The notes under the pieces are model-generated. The model did not search any database. It was not told the DNA's origin and saw nothing but the letters and a program-made list of their open reading frames with translations. A program made the translations under genes and the position numbers. Shown piece by piece: positions 22,191 to 28,432 of a stretch of 28,432 nt of DNA (the first letter of the stretch is position 1; every line of letters begins with the position of its first letter). Source of the DNA: a bacterium UBP15_UBA6099 (GTDB lineage Bacteria; UBP15; UBA6099); assembly GCA_002435745.1 (NCBI GenBank), contig DIWT01000057.1, positions 1 through 28,432 on the forward strand. The letters run 5' to 3'.

Positions 22191-24611
22191 TCAACTGCAT
22201 TTGGAGAAGCCGCAGATGCGGCAGACGATGCAGCCGCCGTCAGGCTCCATGACGCTGCCGCATTCGGGGCAGGAGCCTACGATGTCCACGTTGCGTCCGG
22301 CGGAGGAGCGTTCGATGCGGGCGGCGGGGGCGGCGCTTTGAGCGCGTGCGCTCCCGGCCTCTCTCCATTTCATGTGTCTCTCGATCACTATGCCGATTGC
22401 GTCCGGGCAACTGGTTATCATCCCGCCGTTTTCCCACGCCGGGGAATGGCAGCGGATGCCGCGCAGGTGTTTTTTTACTTGGTCGATTTTCACGCCGGAG
22501 CGCAGACAGAGGGAGATGAGGCGGGAAATGGCCTCGGACTGGGCGGCGGCGCAGCCGCCGGCTTTCCCCATCTGGGTGAACACTTCGCAAAGGCCGCGCT
22601 CGTCCTCGTTGACTGTGACGTACAGGTTGCCGCAGCCGGTGTTGACGCGTTCGGTTCTGCCGAAGGTTACGGAAGGGCGGTTGCGGGGCGCGGGCTCTTT
22701 TTCGGCCGCCGGGGCGGGGGCGGGAGCTGCGGGGATTGCTGTTGCGGCGGAAGCGGCAGGCTCTTTTTTGACGCTCAGCACCTGATCCTCGCGGCTTCCC
22801 TCGCGGTAAACGGTGATCCCCTTGCAGCCGAGTTTGTGCGCGAGCCGGTAGGCGTTCTCGACGTCCTCGACGGTCGCGTCGGAGGGGAAGTTTATCGTTT
22901 TCGAGACGGCGTTGTCCGTGTATTTTTGGAAGGCCGCCTGAAGGCGGACGTGCCATTCGGGGGAGATGTCGTGCGCGGTTGAGAAGAGCCGTTTGACGTC
23001 CGACGGGATTTCCTCGAAGCTCTGGATGGAGCCGTGCTGGGCGATTTTGAGGAAGAGGTCGGGAGAGAAGAAGCCTCTGTCGCGGGCGATTTTTTTAAAG
23101 TAGGGATTTATCTCCACCAGTTCGTCTTTGTCCATGACGGTGCGGATGTAGGAGACTGCGAAAAGAGGCTCGACGCCGCTGGAGCAGTTGGCGATGATGG
23201 AGATGGTTCCTGTGGGGGCGATGGTGGTGGTGGTGGCGTTGCGAAGTCTGGGAGCGCCGGGTTTGTCGAGCGCGCTTCCTTCGAAGTTGGGGAAGCAGCC
23301 TCTTTTTTCCGCGAGGTCGGCGCTTGCCGCGCGCGATTCATCTTTGATGAAGCCCATCACTTTTTCCGCCAGATCCACCGCTTCCTGCGAGTCGTACGAT
23401 ACGCCGAGCTGGATGAGCATATCGGCGAAGCCCATGACGCCGAGGCCGATTTTGCGGTTGCCTTTCGTCATCTGCTCGATTTTGTCCAGCGGGTATCTGT
23501 TCATGTCGATGACGTTGTCGAGGAAGTGGACGGAGTCGCGGACGACGGTTTTGAGGCGGTCGAAATCGACGCGTCCGTTTCTGACCATGCGGGCGAGGTT
23601 GATGGAGCCGAGGTTGCAGGACTCGTAGGGGAGCAGGGGCTGTTCGCCGCATGGGTTGGTGCTTTCGATGCGGCCTACGTGGGGGGTGGGGTTGTCGGCG
23701 TTCATGGAGTCGATGAAGACGATGCCGGGTTCGCCGTTGCGGTGGGCCATTTTCACAATGAGGTCGAAGACCTCGCGGGCGTCGAGCTCGGATGCGGGCA
23801 GTCCGGTGCGGGGGTCGATCAGCTCGTACGTCGTCCCGGCCTCGACCGCTTCCATGAAGGCGTCCGTGACCGCGACTGAGATGTTGAAGTTAGTGAGGCG
23901 GTCGGTTTCTTTTTTGCAGGAGATGAATTGAAGGATGTCCGGATGGTCGACGCGGAGGATTCCCATGTTTGCGCCGCGGCGGGTTCCGCCTTGTTTGATT
24001 ATTTCTGTGGCGGAATTAAAAACCTGCATGAATGACACCGGGCCGCTGGACGCTCCGCGAGTGCTGCGGACGGCGGAGTTTTTCGGCCTGAGACGGGAGA
24101 AGCTGAACCCGGTGCCGCCGCCGGACTTGTGTATGAGCGCGGTGTTTTTAACCGTCTCGAATATGTCCTCCATCGAATCTTCGACGGGCAGAACGAAGCA
24201 GGCGGAGAGTTGTTGCAGGTCGCGCCCGGCATTCATGAGCGTCGGCGAGTTGGGCATGAACTCCATATCCGTCATCATGCGGTAGAACTTTTCCTCGACG
24301 GCCTGCAGGTCGGCGTAAGGCTCGTAGAACGAGTCCGCCGAGGCGATATTTCGGGCTACCCGGCGGAACATGTCCTCCGGCCGCTCGACCACTTTGTTGC
24401 GCTCGTCTTTCTTGAGGTATCTGCGTTCAAGAACTTTCAGGGCGTTGACGGTTATCTCAAGCGCGCTGTCGACGGTCGTCTCCTGAGGGGCCTGTTTGGC
24501 GCGCGAGTCGTCCGCCGGAGTGTGTTTTTTCTGTTTGACAACAGGGACATCTTTCATCGGCGCGCTTTCCGCCGCGTCTATCGCCGCCGCGCTTTCAGCT
24601 TTCATTTCCAT
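22191..24611 (-). CDS. nrdJ: Class II (B12-dependent) ribonucleotide reductase
   Basis: Reduces ribonucleotides to deoxyribonucleotides with adenosylcobalamin as radical source, independent of oxygen. About 806 residues. Visible active-site residues are the redox Cys in QQLSACFVLP (about 138), the thiyl Cys and radical Glu in NPCGEQPLLPYESCNLGSINL (Cys about 321, Glu about 323, second redox Cys about 332), and SGGGTGFSFSRLRP. The C-terminus has a TSCPD domain (GGCAAAQSEAISRL through MITSCPDAIG) and a zinc-ribbon-like CPECG..CRICGFSKC. The first 40 or so residues are low complexity and variable. ATG 24611 is preferred because GAGG lies 8 bases upstream; ATG 24617 is too close to it. Regulation is probably by NrdR at the tandem sites upstream. 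DUF364 follows on the same transcript. Confidence 0.95.
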   Translation of the reverse strand: MEMKAESAAAIDAAESAPMKDVPVVKQKKHTPADDSRAKQAPQETTVDSALEITVNALKVLERRYLKKDERNKVVERPEDMFRRVARNIASADSFYEPYADLQAVEEKFYRMMTDMEFMPNSPTLMNAGRDLQQLSACFVLPVEDSMEDIFETVKNTALIHKSGGGTGFSFSRLRPKNSAVRSTRGASSGPVSFMQVFNSATEIIKQGGTRRGANMGILRVDHPDILQFISCKKETDRLTNFNISVAVTDAFMEAVEAGTTYELIDPRTGLPASELDAREVFDLIVKMAHRNGEPGIVFIDSMNADNPTPHVGRIESTNPCGEQPLLPYESCNLGSINLARMVRNGRVDFDRLKTVVRDSVHFLDNVIDMNRYPLDKIEQMTKGNRKIGLGVMGFADMLIQLGVSYDSQEAVDLAEKVMGFIKDESRAASADLAEKRGCFPNFEGSALDKPGAPRLRNATTTTIAPTGTISIIANCSSGVEPLFAVSYIRTVMDKDELVEINPYFKKIARDRGFFSPDLFLKIAQHGSIQSFEEIPSDVKRLFSTAHDISPEWHVRLQAAFQKYTDNAVSKTINFPSDATVEDVENAYRLAHKLGCKGITVYREGSREDQVLSVKKEPAASAATAIPAAPAPAPAAEKEPAPRNRPSVTFGRTERVNTGCGNLYVTVNEDERGLCEVFTQMGKAGGCAAAQSEAISRLISLCLRSGVKIDQVKKHLRGIRCHSPAWENGGMITSCPDAIGIVIERHMKWREAGSARAQSAAPAARIERSSAGRNVDIVGSCPECGSVMEPDGGCIVCRICGFSKCS

Positions 24612-24794
24612 TCTCATATCCTCAAATCTTCTTTTTTATCGCTTCCCCGCCCATTTCAAGGGGCGAGGGCCGGCCTTTTCGGAGCGCCCGCGCGTTCAAT
24701 CGCCAATCGCCGGTTTCAGCCGTTTTTTACTCTGTTTTTCCCTGCTTACCGGGTCGGGTTTTAGCTTTTAATAATGCGCTCCCCAAGCGAGTAC

Positions 24795-24824
24795 ATATTA
24801 GCCCCCGGCGAATGCTCATGTCAA
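24795..24824 (-). promoter_or_regulatory. Sigma70 promoter for nrdJ
   Basis: On the minus strand TTGACA (24819-24824), an 18-base spacer, then TAATAT (24795-24800). Initiation is expected near 24788, leaving a leader of about 175 bases. The two NrdR-like sites lie just upstream of the -35. Confidence 0.6.
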
Positions 24825-24843
24825 GCGGGGCAGGTCAAAAAAA

Positions 24844-24891
24844 CCACCATATATTGTGTGGCTTCATGGAGTTGTTCACAATTTATTGTGG
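24844..24891. promoter_or_regulatory. Tandem NrdR-box-like operators
   Basis: Box 1 at 24844-24859 (CCACCATATATTGTGT) matches the NrdR consensus ACACWATATATWGTGT at 14 of 16 positions; box 2 at 24876-24891 (TCACAATTTATTGTGG) at 13 of 16. The start-to-start distance is 32 bp, about three helical turns, which is the usual arrangement for NrdR, the repressor of ribonucleotide reductase genes. They sit in the gap between nrdJ and ribD, about 230-280 bases from the nrdJ start. Confidence 0.7.
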
Positions 24892-25044
24892 AAAACTTAA
24901 AATCCGGTTCTCCGCGATTTTCATTTATTAACTTTTATGTTTTACGCGATATCGTTCTTATATGGCGATATTCGACGAAAAAAGATGTTCAGACAGTTTA
25001 TTATCGTATAAACGACAAATAGCGGTTTATCAGGCTGTTTCCGG

Positions 25045-25260
25045 GAACGTTGAAAAGCCAATGAAAGGATGTGGAAAACAGTGGAATTCATTGTGAGGCT
25101 GAAAAAAATCTGAGTAGGCTCAGTCGGCGGAAAAATTAATTATTGAATTGAACAGGGATCTCTGATGAGCGGCGGAACGAATAGCTAAGCGTTTTGAAAA
25201 AAGCCGACAGGCCGGTATAATGGAGAACGTTGAAATGCGAATGAAGGCGATATGGAAAAC
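25045..25260 (+). repeat. Imperfect direct repeat of the ribD leader
   Basis: Positions 25045-25079 and 25225-25260 share GAACGTTGAAA, then GC.AATGAA, and end TGGAAAAC, with four substitutions and one single-base gap over 36 positions. The second copy contains the ribD ribosome site and start codon; the first is a non-coding copy 180 bases upstream. Confidence 0.5.
25194..25221 (+). promoter_or_regulatory. Candidate sigma70 promoter of ribD
   Basis: TTGAAA (25194-25199), a 16-base spacer, then a perfect TATAAT (25216-25221). Initiation near 25229 leaves only about 23 bases before the ribD ATG, too short for an FMN riboswitch between this promoter and the gene. Confidence 0.6.
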
Positions 25261-26361
25261 GAACACGAAAAACACATGAAACGGGCGTTGGAGCTAGCGG
25301 AGCATGGACGGGGGCGGACGTCGCCGAACCCAATGGTGGGGGCGGTGATAACGCTGGGAGGCGAGACGATAGCCGAGGGTTGGCATCGGAAGGCGGGAGA
25401 GCCGCACGCGGAGATAAACGCGCTCAGGGCGGCTGGCGGGAAGGCTGCAGGAGCGACGATGTATGTCAATCTGGAGCCTTGTTCGCATCACGGCCGGACT
25501 CCGCCGTGCGCTCCGGCGGTGGCCGCCGCGGGGATAGCGAGGGTCGTGGTCGGCATGACGGACCCCAACCCGAAAGTGAGCGGCGCGGGAATCGAGTTTT
25601 TAAAAAACGCCGGAGTGGAAACGATAGTCGGCGTCTTGGAAAAAGATTGTCTCAGACTGAATGAAGCGTTCGTGAAAGTCATGAGGACGGGATTGCCGTT
25701 TGTCACTTTGAAGGCGGCGGCCACGCTGGACGGCAAGACGGCGTCGCGCTCCGGGGACTCGAAATGGATATCGTGCGAGGCTAGCAGGGAGATGGTTCAC
25801 CGGATGAGGGGAGAGGCGGACGCGGTGGCTGTCGGGTCAGGGACTTTGAAAGCGGACGATCCCGCTCTGAACTGCCGACTGCCCGAATCCGAAAAGATAA
25901 AGGATCCGTTGCGCGTGGCGCTCGATCCTGAACTGATTTTATCCGTCGACTCGAAACTGGCGAGGCAGGCGTCGGACGGAAAAACCGTGGTGTTCACGCT
26001 TGAGGGAGCGCCGGCGGACAGGGCGGAAGCGCTGCGCCGCGCGGGTTGCCGGGTGATCGAACTGCCGCCGGACGGCGCGGGAATGCCGGACCTTCGCAAA
26101 GCCATGCTCGAACTGGCGGGCATGGGCGTTCTATCCGTCCTGCTCGAAGGCGGCGGAACTCTCAACGCGTCGATGATAGAGGCCGGGCTGGTGGACAGGG
26201 TGGCGGTGTTCGTAGCTCCGAAGCTGCTCGGCGGCGCGGACGCAAAAACGTTCTTCGACGGCGCCGGCTTCCCGCGCGCGGCGGACAGCGTCAAACTTTC
26301 CAATATGTCCGCGATAACCGTCGGAGACGACATTCTGATTCAGGCCGATGTGGCAAAATAG
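25252..26361 (+). CDS. ribD: Bifunctional riboflavin deaminase-reductase RibD
   Basis: Catalyses two steps of riboflavin synthesis: deamination of the pyrimidine intermediate and reduction of its ribosyl group with NADPH. The N-terminal deaminase (about 1-145) has SPNPMVGAV, the zinc motif HAE (52-54) and PCSHHGRTPPC (Cys77 and Cys86). The C-terminal reductase (about 146-365) has VTLKAAATLDGKTAS, a SRxxVHRMRGEADAVAVGSGTLKADDP block and LLEGGGTLNAS. Its 369 residues are the normal full length. AAGG lies a few bases before ATG 25252. Other rib genes do not follow; the next gene is a transposase, so the pathway is split. In many bacteria nrdR sits beside ribD. Here nrdJ lies on the other side of the promoter region. 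Confidence 0.95.
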   Translation: MENEHEKHMKRALELAEHGRGRTSPNPMVGAVITLGGETIAEGWHRKAGEPHAEINALRAAGGKAAGATMYVNLEPCSHHGRTPPCAPAVAAAGIARVVVGMTDPNPKVSGAGIEFLKNAGVETIVGVLEKDCLRLNEAFVKVMRTGLPFVTLKAAATLDGKTASRSGDSKWISCEASREMVHRMRGEADAVAVGSGTLKADDPALNCRLPESEKIKDPLRVALDPELILSVDSKLARQASDGKTVVFTLEGAPADRAEALRRAGCRVIELPPDGAGMPDLRKAMLELAGMGVLSVLLEGGGTLNASMIEAGLVDRVAVFVAPKLLGGADAKTFFDGAGFPRAADSVKLSNMSAITVGDDILIQADVAK

Positions 26362-26477
26362 ACATCACATCTTCGCTGTTACGCAACAATTCAAAGCCGG
26401 ATGACTCGCTTGTCGCAACGGCGATATTCGAGGAAGCTTTGCGAGCGCAGAGCGATCAAAACGCAAAAAGAAGCCCC

Positions 26478-27092
26478 ATGCGCCTGAAGGGTTATGATTA
26501 CTCCGGGCCGGGCAAGTATTTTATTACGATTTGCGCCCGGAACAGGGAGTGTTTATTCGGAGAAATCGCGAATGGATGGATGGGGTTAAACCGGACAGGC
26601 CTGATTGTCGACAGAGCGATTAATGAAGTATCCCTTTTATACGATAGCGTGGAGATTGATGTCTATACAATCATGCCGAATCATATTCACATGATTGTTT
26701 CCATATCGCGCGACGACGGGCGTAACACGGAGATAAAGGATAGCTGCATCGGCAACACAAGCGGCGTAATGAAAAATAGTAGGGGCGCGGTTGCCGCGCC
26801 CGGCGGGAAGAGCGGAAAAACCGGGGCGGGGAGACCCCGCCCCTACGAATTAAAACCGTCATTGGGACAAGTTGTCGCGCATATGAAATACCTGTCGACG
26901 AAGAGAGTTAACATGATAAGCGGGAATTCGGGGAAATCGGTTTTTCAACGAAATTATTACGACCACATAATCCGAAATGAAGAATCTTACGAAGCAATTT
27001 CCACCTATATTGAAACTAATCCGAAAACGTGGGATGAAGACGCGAACAATCCAAAGAACGCTTTCCGGAAGCCGCGATCATTTGACGAGTAA
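26478..27092 (+). CDS. REP-associated tyrosine transposase (RAYT, Y1 family)
   Basis: A 204-residue single-strand DNA nuclease/transposase of the HUH class. It opens MRLKGYDYSGPGKYFITICARNRECLFGEI, the standard start of the family. The metal-binding HUH motif is MPNHIHMIV (His69 and His71) and the catalytic tyrosine region is FQRNYYDHIIRNEESY (Tyr160/161), ending ETNPKTW. ATG 26478 is the only ATG close to the domain, but family proteins usually have a few residues before RL. An in-frame TTG at 26439 after GAGGA is an alternative. Residues 101-127 (SRGAVAAPGG through LKP) are encoded by a GC-rich palindromic repeat identical to one downstream. The reading frame is intact, and all catalytic residues are present, so it may be active. 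Confidence 0.9.
   Translation: MRLKGYDYSGPGKYFITICARNRECLFGEIANGWMGLNRTGLIVDRAINEVSLLYDSVEIDVYTIMPNHIHMIVSISRDDGRNTEIKDSCIGNTSGVMKNSRGAVAAPGGKSGKTGAGRPRPYELKPSLGQVVAHMKYLSTKRVNMISGNSGKSVFQRNYYDHIIRNEESYEAISTYIETNPKTWDEDANNPKNAFRKPRSFDE
26779..26858 (+). repeat. REP-type two-hairpin repeat, copy 1 (inside RAYT)
   Basis: An 80-bp element with hairpin GGGCGCGG-TTG-CCGCGCCC, a short spacer, hairpin GGGGCGGGG-AGA-CCCCGCCCC and outer arms GTAGGGGCG/CGCCCCTAC. It is identical over 80 of 80 bases to 27224-27303. It is read through in frame as part of the transposase, in the linker between the HUH and Tyr motifs. Confidence 0.9.
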
Positions 27093-27132
27093 TGATACTT
27101 ATGCCATTTCTTAATTGGTTTTACCCATCTCA

Positions 27133-27155
27133 CACCCACAACGGGGTTGTGGGTG
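27133..27155. repeat. Perfect 10-bp-arm hairpin
   Basis: Arms CACCCACAAC/GTTGTGGGTG with loop GGG, enclosed by a second short pair CCCAT (27124-27128)/ATGGG (27167-27171). No T-tract follows. It lies 41 bases after the RAYT stop and may be another repeat type mobilised in this region. Confidence 0.6.
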
Positions 27156-27223
27156 GCGCCGTCACAATGGGCAAAATAAAATAATACGTCGTATAAATGT
27201 AATGGCGGAGAACGCCATTTGAC

Positions 27224-27303
27224 GTAGGGGCGCGGTTGCCGCGCCCGGCGGGAAGAGCGGAAAAACCGGGGCGGGGAGACCCCGCCCCTACGAATTAAAA
27301 CCG
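27224..27303 (+). repeat. REP-type two-hairpin repeat, copy 2
   Basis: Identical over 80 bases to the copy inside the RAYT gene (26779-26858). The following 30 or so bases also resemble the RAYT coding sequence, but at a much lower level (9 mismatches over the 36 bases that start inside the repeat). Confidence 0.9.
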
Positions 27304-27473
27304 ACATCAGGACGGAGTATCGCGCATTTTAAAGCGAGCTATGAAATCAATCAGCAAGCAATATGCCCGAGAGCTTACACCCGAAAATTGAACACGGATT
27401 CGTCGATAGAGCCGAAGAATCGGGGCGATTTTCATAGCGGCGAACTGCATCGTTGCCAACGCATTTTTTTGTT

Positions 27474-27541
27474 CAGTAGGGGCGCGGTTTCCGCGCCCAA
27501 TAACTACTACAATTTGGGGCGGGGCAACCCCGCCCCTACTG
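27474..27541 (+). repeat. REP-type two-hairpin repeat, copy 3 (variant)
   Basis: 68 bp bounded by perfect 11-bp terminal inverted repeats CAGTAGGGGCG/CGCCCCTACTG. It keeps both inner hairpins (loops TTT and CAA) but has an unrelated AT-rich middle of about 17 bases in place of the GC-rich spacer of copies 1 and 2. This marks the hairpins, not the spacer, as the conserved part. Confidence 0.85.
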
Positions 27542-27648
27542 GAAAAACGCGCCTTGCGTTCCGCGTTTCATCCGCTCTGAACAATCGCTCCCGAATCCTA
27601 TACGAAGTATTAAATGAAAATTCCCATTAACTATTTGGTAAAAAGCAA

Positions 27649-27677
27649 CATGCGCAAAGGAAAAAGCTTTGCGCATG
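27649..27677. repeat. Perfect 11-bp-arm hairpin
   Basis: Arms CATGCGCAAAG/CTTTGCGCATG around a 7-base purine loop. There is no T-tract on either side, so it is not a standard terminator. It lies between the REP copies and the last gene. Confidence 0.6.
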
Positions 27678-27812
27678 GCACACTTGGTAGTGGGTAGAAT
27701 CAACTAATAACATGCATAATAACGGATTCGGGTTGACCCCGGATAGGAGAAGCGAAGCGGGCCAGCGGGGGAGCGGCTTGCGCGCTTGCGACGCCGCGAA
27801 TAGAATTCAGTT

Positions 27813-28379
27813 ATGAGTCAGGCTGGGGAAAAAGAGTTCAGGCTGTCGATATACAGGCGTCTGGGATATCCGGCGGCGGGGCTGGCCGTGCTAGCGGCGG
27901 CGGCCTTTCGCGCTAAGACGACCGGCGACGCCGACGCGCTCCGGGCCGCCTGCGTCGTGGCGTTCTTCTCGGCGATGGCCGGGGTTTACCTTCAAAGCAT
28001 ATTGCTGCGCGTGGGCGAATCGGGGGTTTTCCTCAGATGGCCGCTCATGGGCGCGCGGCGGATATCTTGGGACGAGATAACGAGGGTGCGCAGGTCGTCC
28101 GCCCCGCCGGGCCGAGACTTTTTCATCGACCTTTACGCGTCGCCTGACGTTTCGCTTCAGTTTAATCCTTTCGTGTTTGAAAAGCCCGACGAGATAATAG
28201 AGGAGTTGAACAAGCATCTGAAGTTCGACCTTATTAGAGACGAGCCGGGCGACGGAAAGATCGAGCCGGGAGAAATAGCGCTGGCGGCGGAGCCGGCTGT
28301 GGCGCAACGGCCTCTCTGGGCGCTGCCGCTTCTTATCGGCGTCGCCGCAGCCATCGCTCTGTATTGCCTGCTATCATAA
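27813..28379 (+). CDS. Membrane protein with bacterial PH-like domain
   Basis: A 188-residue inner-membrane protein. Two hydrophobic segments near the N-terminus (about 18-34 and 44-62) are followed by ESGVFLRWPLMGARRISWDEITRVRRSSA, a pattern typical of bacterial PH-like domains, then FNPFVFEKPDEIIEELNKHL. A charged linker leads to a third hydrophobic segment at the extreme C-terminus (about 168-187). The C-terminal anchor is less usual for this class. No good ribosome site is seen before ATG 27813, so the start is moderately certain. Function unknown; such proteins often act in membrane stress or assembly, but nothing here shows which. Confidence 0.7.
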   Translation: MSQAGEKEFRLSIYRRLGYPAAGLAVLAAAAFRAKTTGDADALRAACVVAFFSAMAGVYLQSILLRVGESGVFLRWPLMGARRISWDEITRVRRSSAPPGRDFFIDLYASPDVSLQFNPFVFEKPDEIIEELNKHLKFDLIRDEPGDGKIEPGEIALAAEPAVAQRPLWALPLLIGVAAAIALYCLLS

Positions 28380-28432
28380 AGATTAATGCTGATTTAATGA
28401 TTGTTTATAAGTTTGCGGGGAAACCATTTTTT

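Larger units (their letters stand above)
26439..27541 (+). mobile_element. RAYT transposase with its REP-type palindromes
   Basis: One unit made of a REP-associated tyrosine transposase gene and three related palindromic repeats: one inside the gene, two downstream. All three carry the hairpins GGGCGCGG/CCGCGCCC and GGGGCGGGG/CCCCGCCCC and outer arms GTAGGGGCG/CGCCCCTAC. Boundaries are approximate. The composition (AT-rich gene, GC-rich repeats) differs from the flanking ribD. Confidence 0.55.
27093..27812. other. Intergenic repeat-rich region after RAYT
   Basis: About 720 bases with no credible gene. It holds two REP-type repeats, a 10-bp-arm hairpin at 27133-27155, a small hairpin at 27201-27219 (arms AATGGCG/CGCCATT), an 11-bp-arm hairpin at 27649-27677, and possibly a decayed RAYT fragment after 27296. 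An 80-codon open frame at 27388-27630 is created by a REP copy and lacks coding character. Confidence 0.6.

Noticed and set aside
21696..22982. Long plus-strand frame (428 codons) opposite nrdJ and DUF364
   Set aside because: It is an antisense shadow of two well-supported genes in high-GC DNA; its translation is Gly/Val/Asp-rich without motifs. The same applies to long frames opposite the thioredoxin (5078-6160) and radical SAM (10133-11155) genes.
24618..25251. Cobalamin riboswitch before nrdJ or FMN riboswitch before ribD
   Set aside because: No conserved core of either riboswitch was recognised. The likely ribD promoter leaves only about 23 bases of leader. A covariance-model scan would settle it.
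26779..27541. Possible CRISPR array from the repeated GC-rich units
   Set aside because: Only three copies, irregular spacing, one inside a gene, and each with internal hairpins and terminal inverted repeats typical of REP elements.
27388..27630. 80-codon frame after RAYT
   Set aside because: Much of it is REP copy 3 read as protein; no start signal and no conserved domain.

Overview
The window looks like chromosomal DNA from a Gram-negative bacterium. Most genes are GC-rich with strong third-position G/C. There are two probable outer-membrane or periplasmic lipoproteins and several other exported proteins. Cobalamin use is suggested by a class II ribonucleotide reductase and a B12-binding-type radical SAM protein. 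I cannot name the lineage; an uncultured deltaproteobacterium-like lineage is a guess. No rRNA, CRISPR array or phage module was seen. There is one tRNA (Val, anticodon TAC).

Region 1-2.5 kb: an AT-rich stretch holds a short unknown ORF and a truncated transglutaminase-like fragment, then a low-GC gap with a 23-bp palindrome, then an exported M23 peptidase-like protein. Region 2.3-11.9 kb: seven genes lie between two inverted copies of a multi-hairpin repeat (233 bp aligned without gaps, about 91% identical). They are a FAD oxidoreductase plus hydratase-2 pair on the minus strand; a plus-strand operon of tandem thioredoxin lipoprotein, DUF2723/TPR membrane protein, small protein and family 2 glycosyltransferase; and a minus-strand B12-binding radical SAM protein. 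Region 12.2-15.2 kb: an AT-rich gap with repeats, an orphan iron-type substrate-binding lipoprotein, tRNA-Val and an exported alpha/beta hydrolase.

Region 15.4-17.4 kb: a lower-GC type II restriction-modification pair whose methyltransferase and endonuclease genes overlap, followed by a cyclophilin-like protein. Region 17.4-21.2 kb, minus strand: Hsp20 with a consensus sigma70 promoter and an intrinsic terminator, a free-standing exported CHASE2 protein, and a translationally coupled radical SAM/SPASM plus metallo-beta-lactamase-fold pair. Region 21.4-26.4 kb: B12-dependent ribonucleotide reductase followed by a DUF364 protein, read away from ribD. The divergent gap carries two NrdR-box-like sites 32 bp apart and recognisable promoters for both directions.

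Region 26.4-27.7 kb: a REP-associated tyrosine transposase (RAYT) with its repeats. An 80-bp two-hairpin repeat sits in frame inside the RAYT coding sequence. A second, identical copy lies about 0.4 kb further on, and a third variant with the same hairpins and a different middle follows. The window ends with a small membrane protein resembling a bacterial PH domain.

The signals most worth following are the RAYT carrying its own repeat, the multi-hairpin inverted repeats, the tandem NrdR sites, and the CHASE2/radical SAM/MBL cluster. All functional names rest on motif reading by eye.
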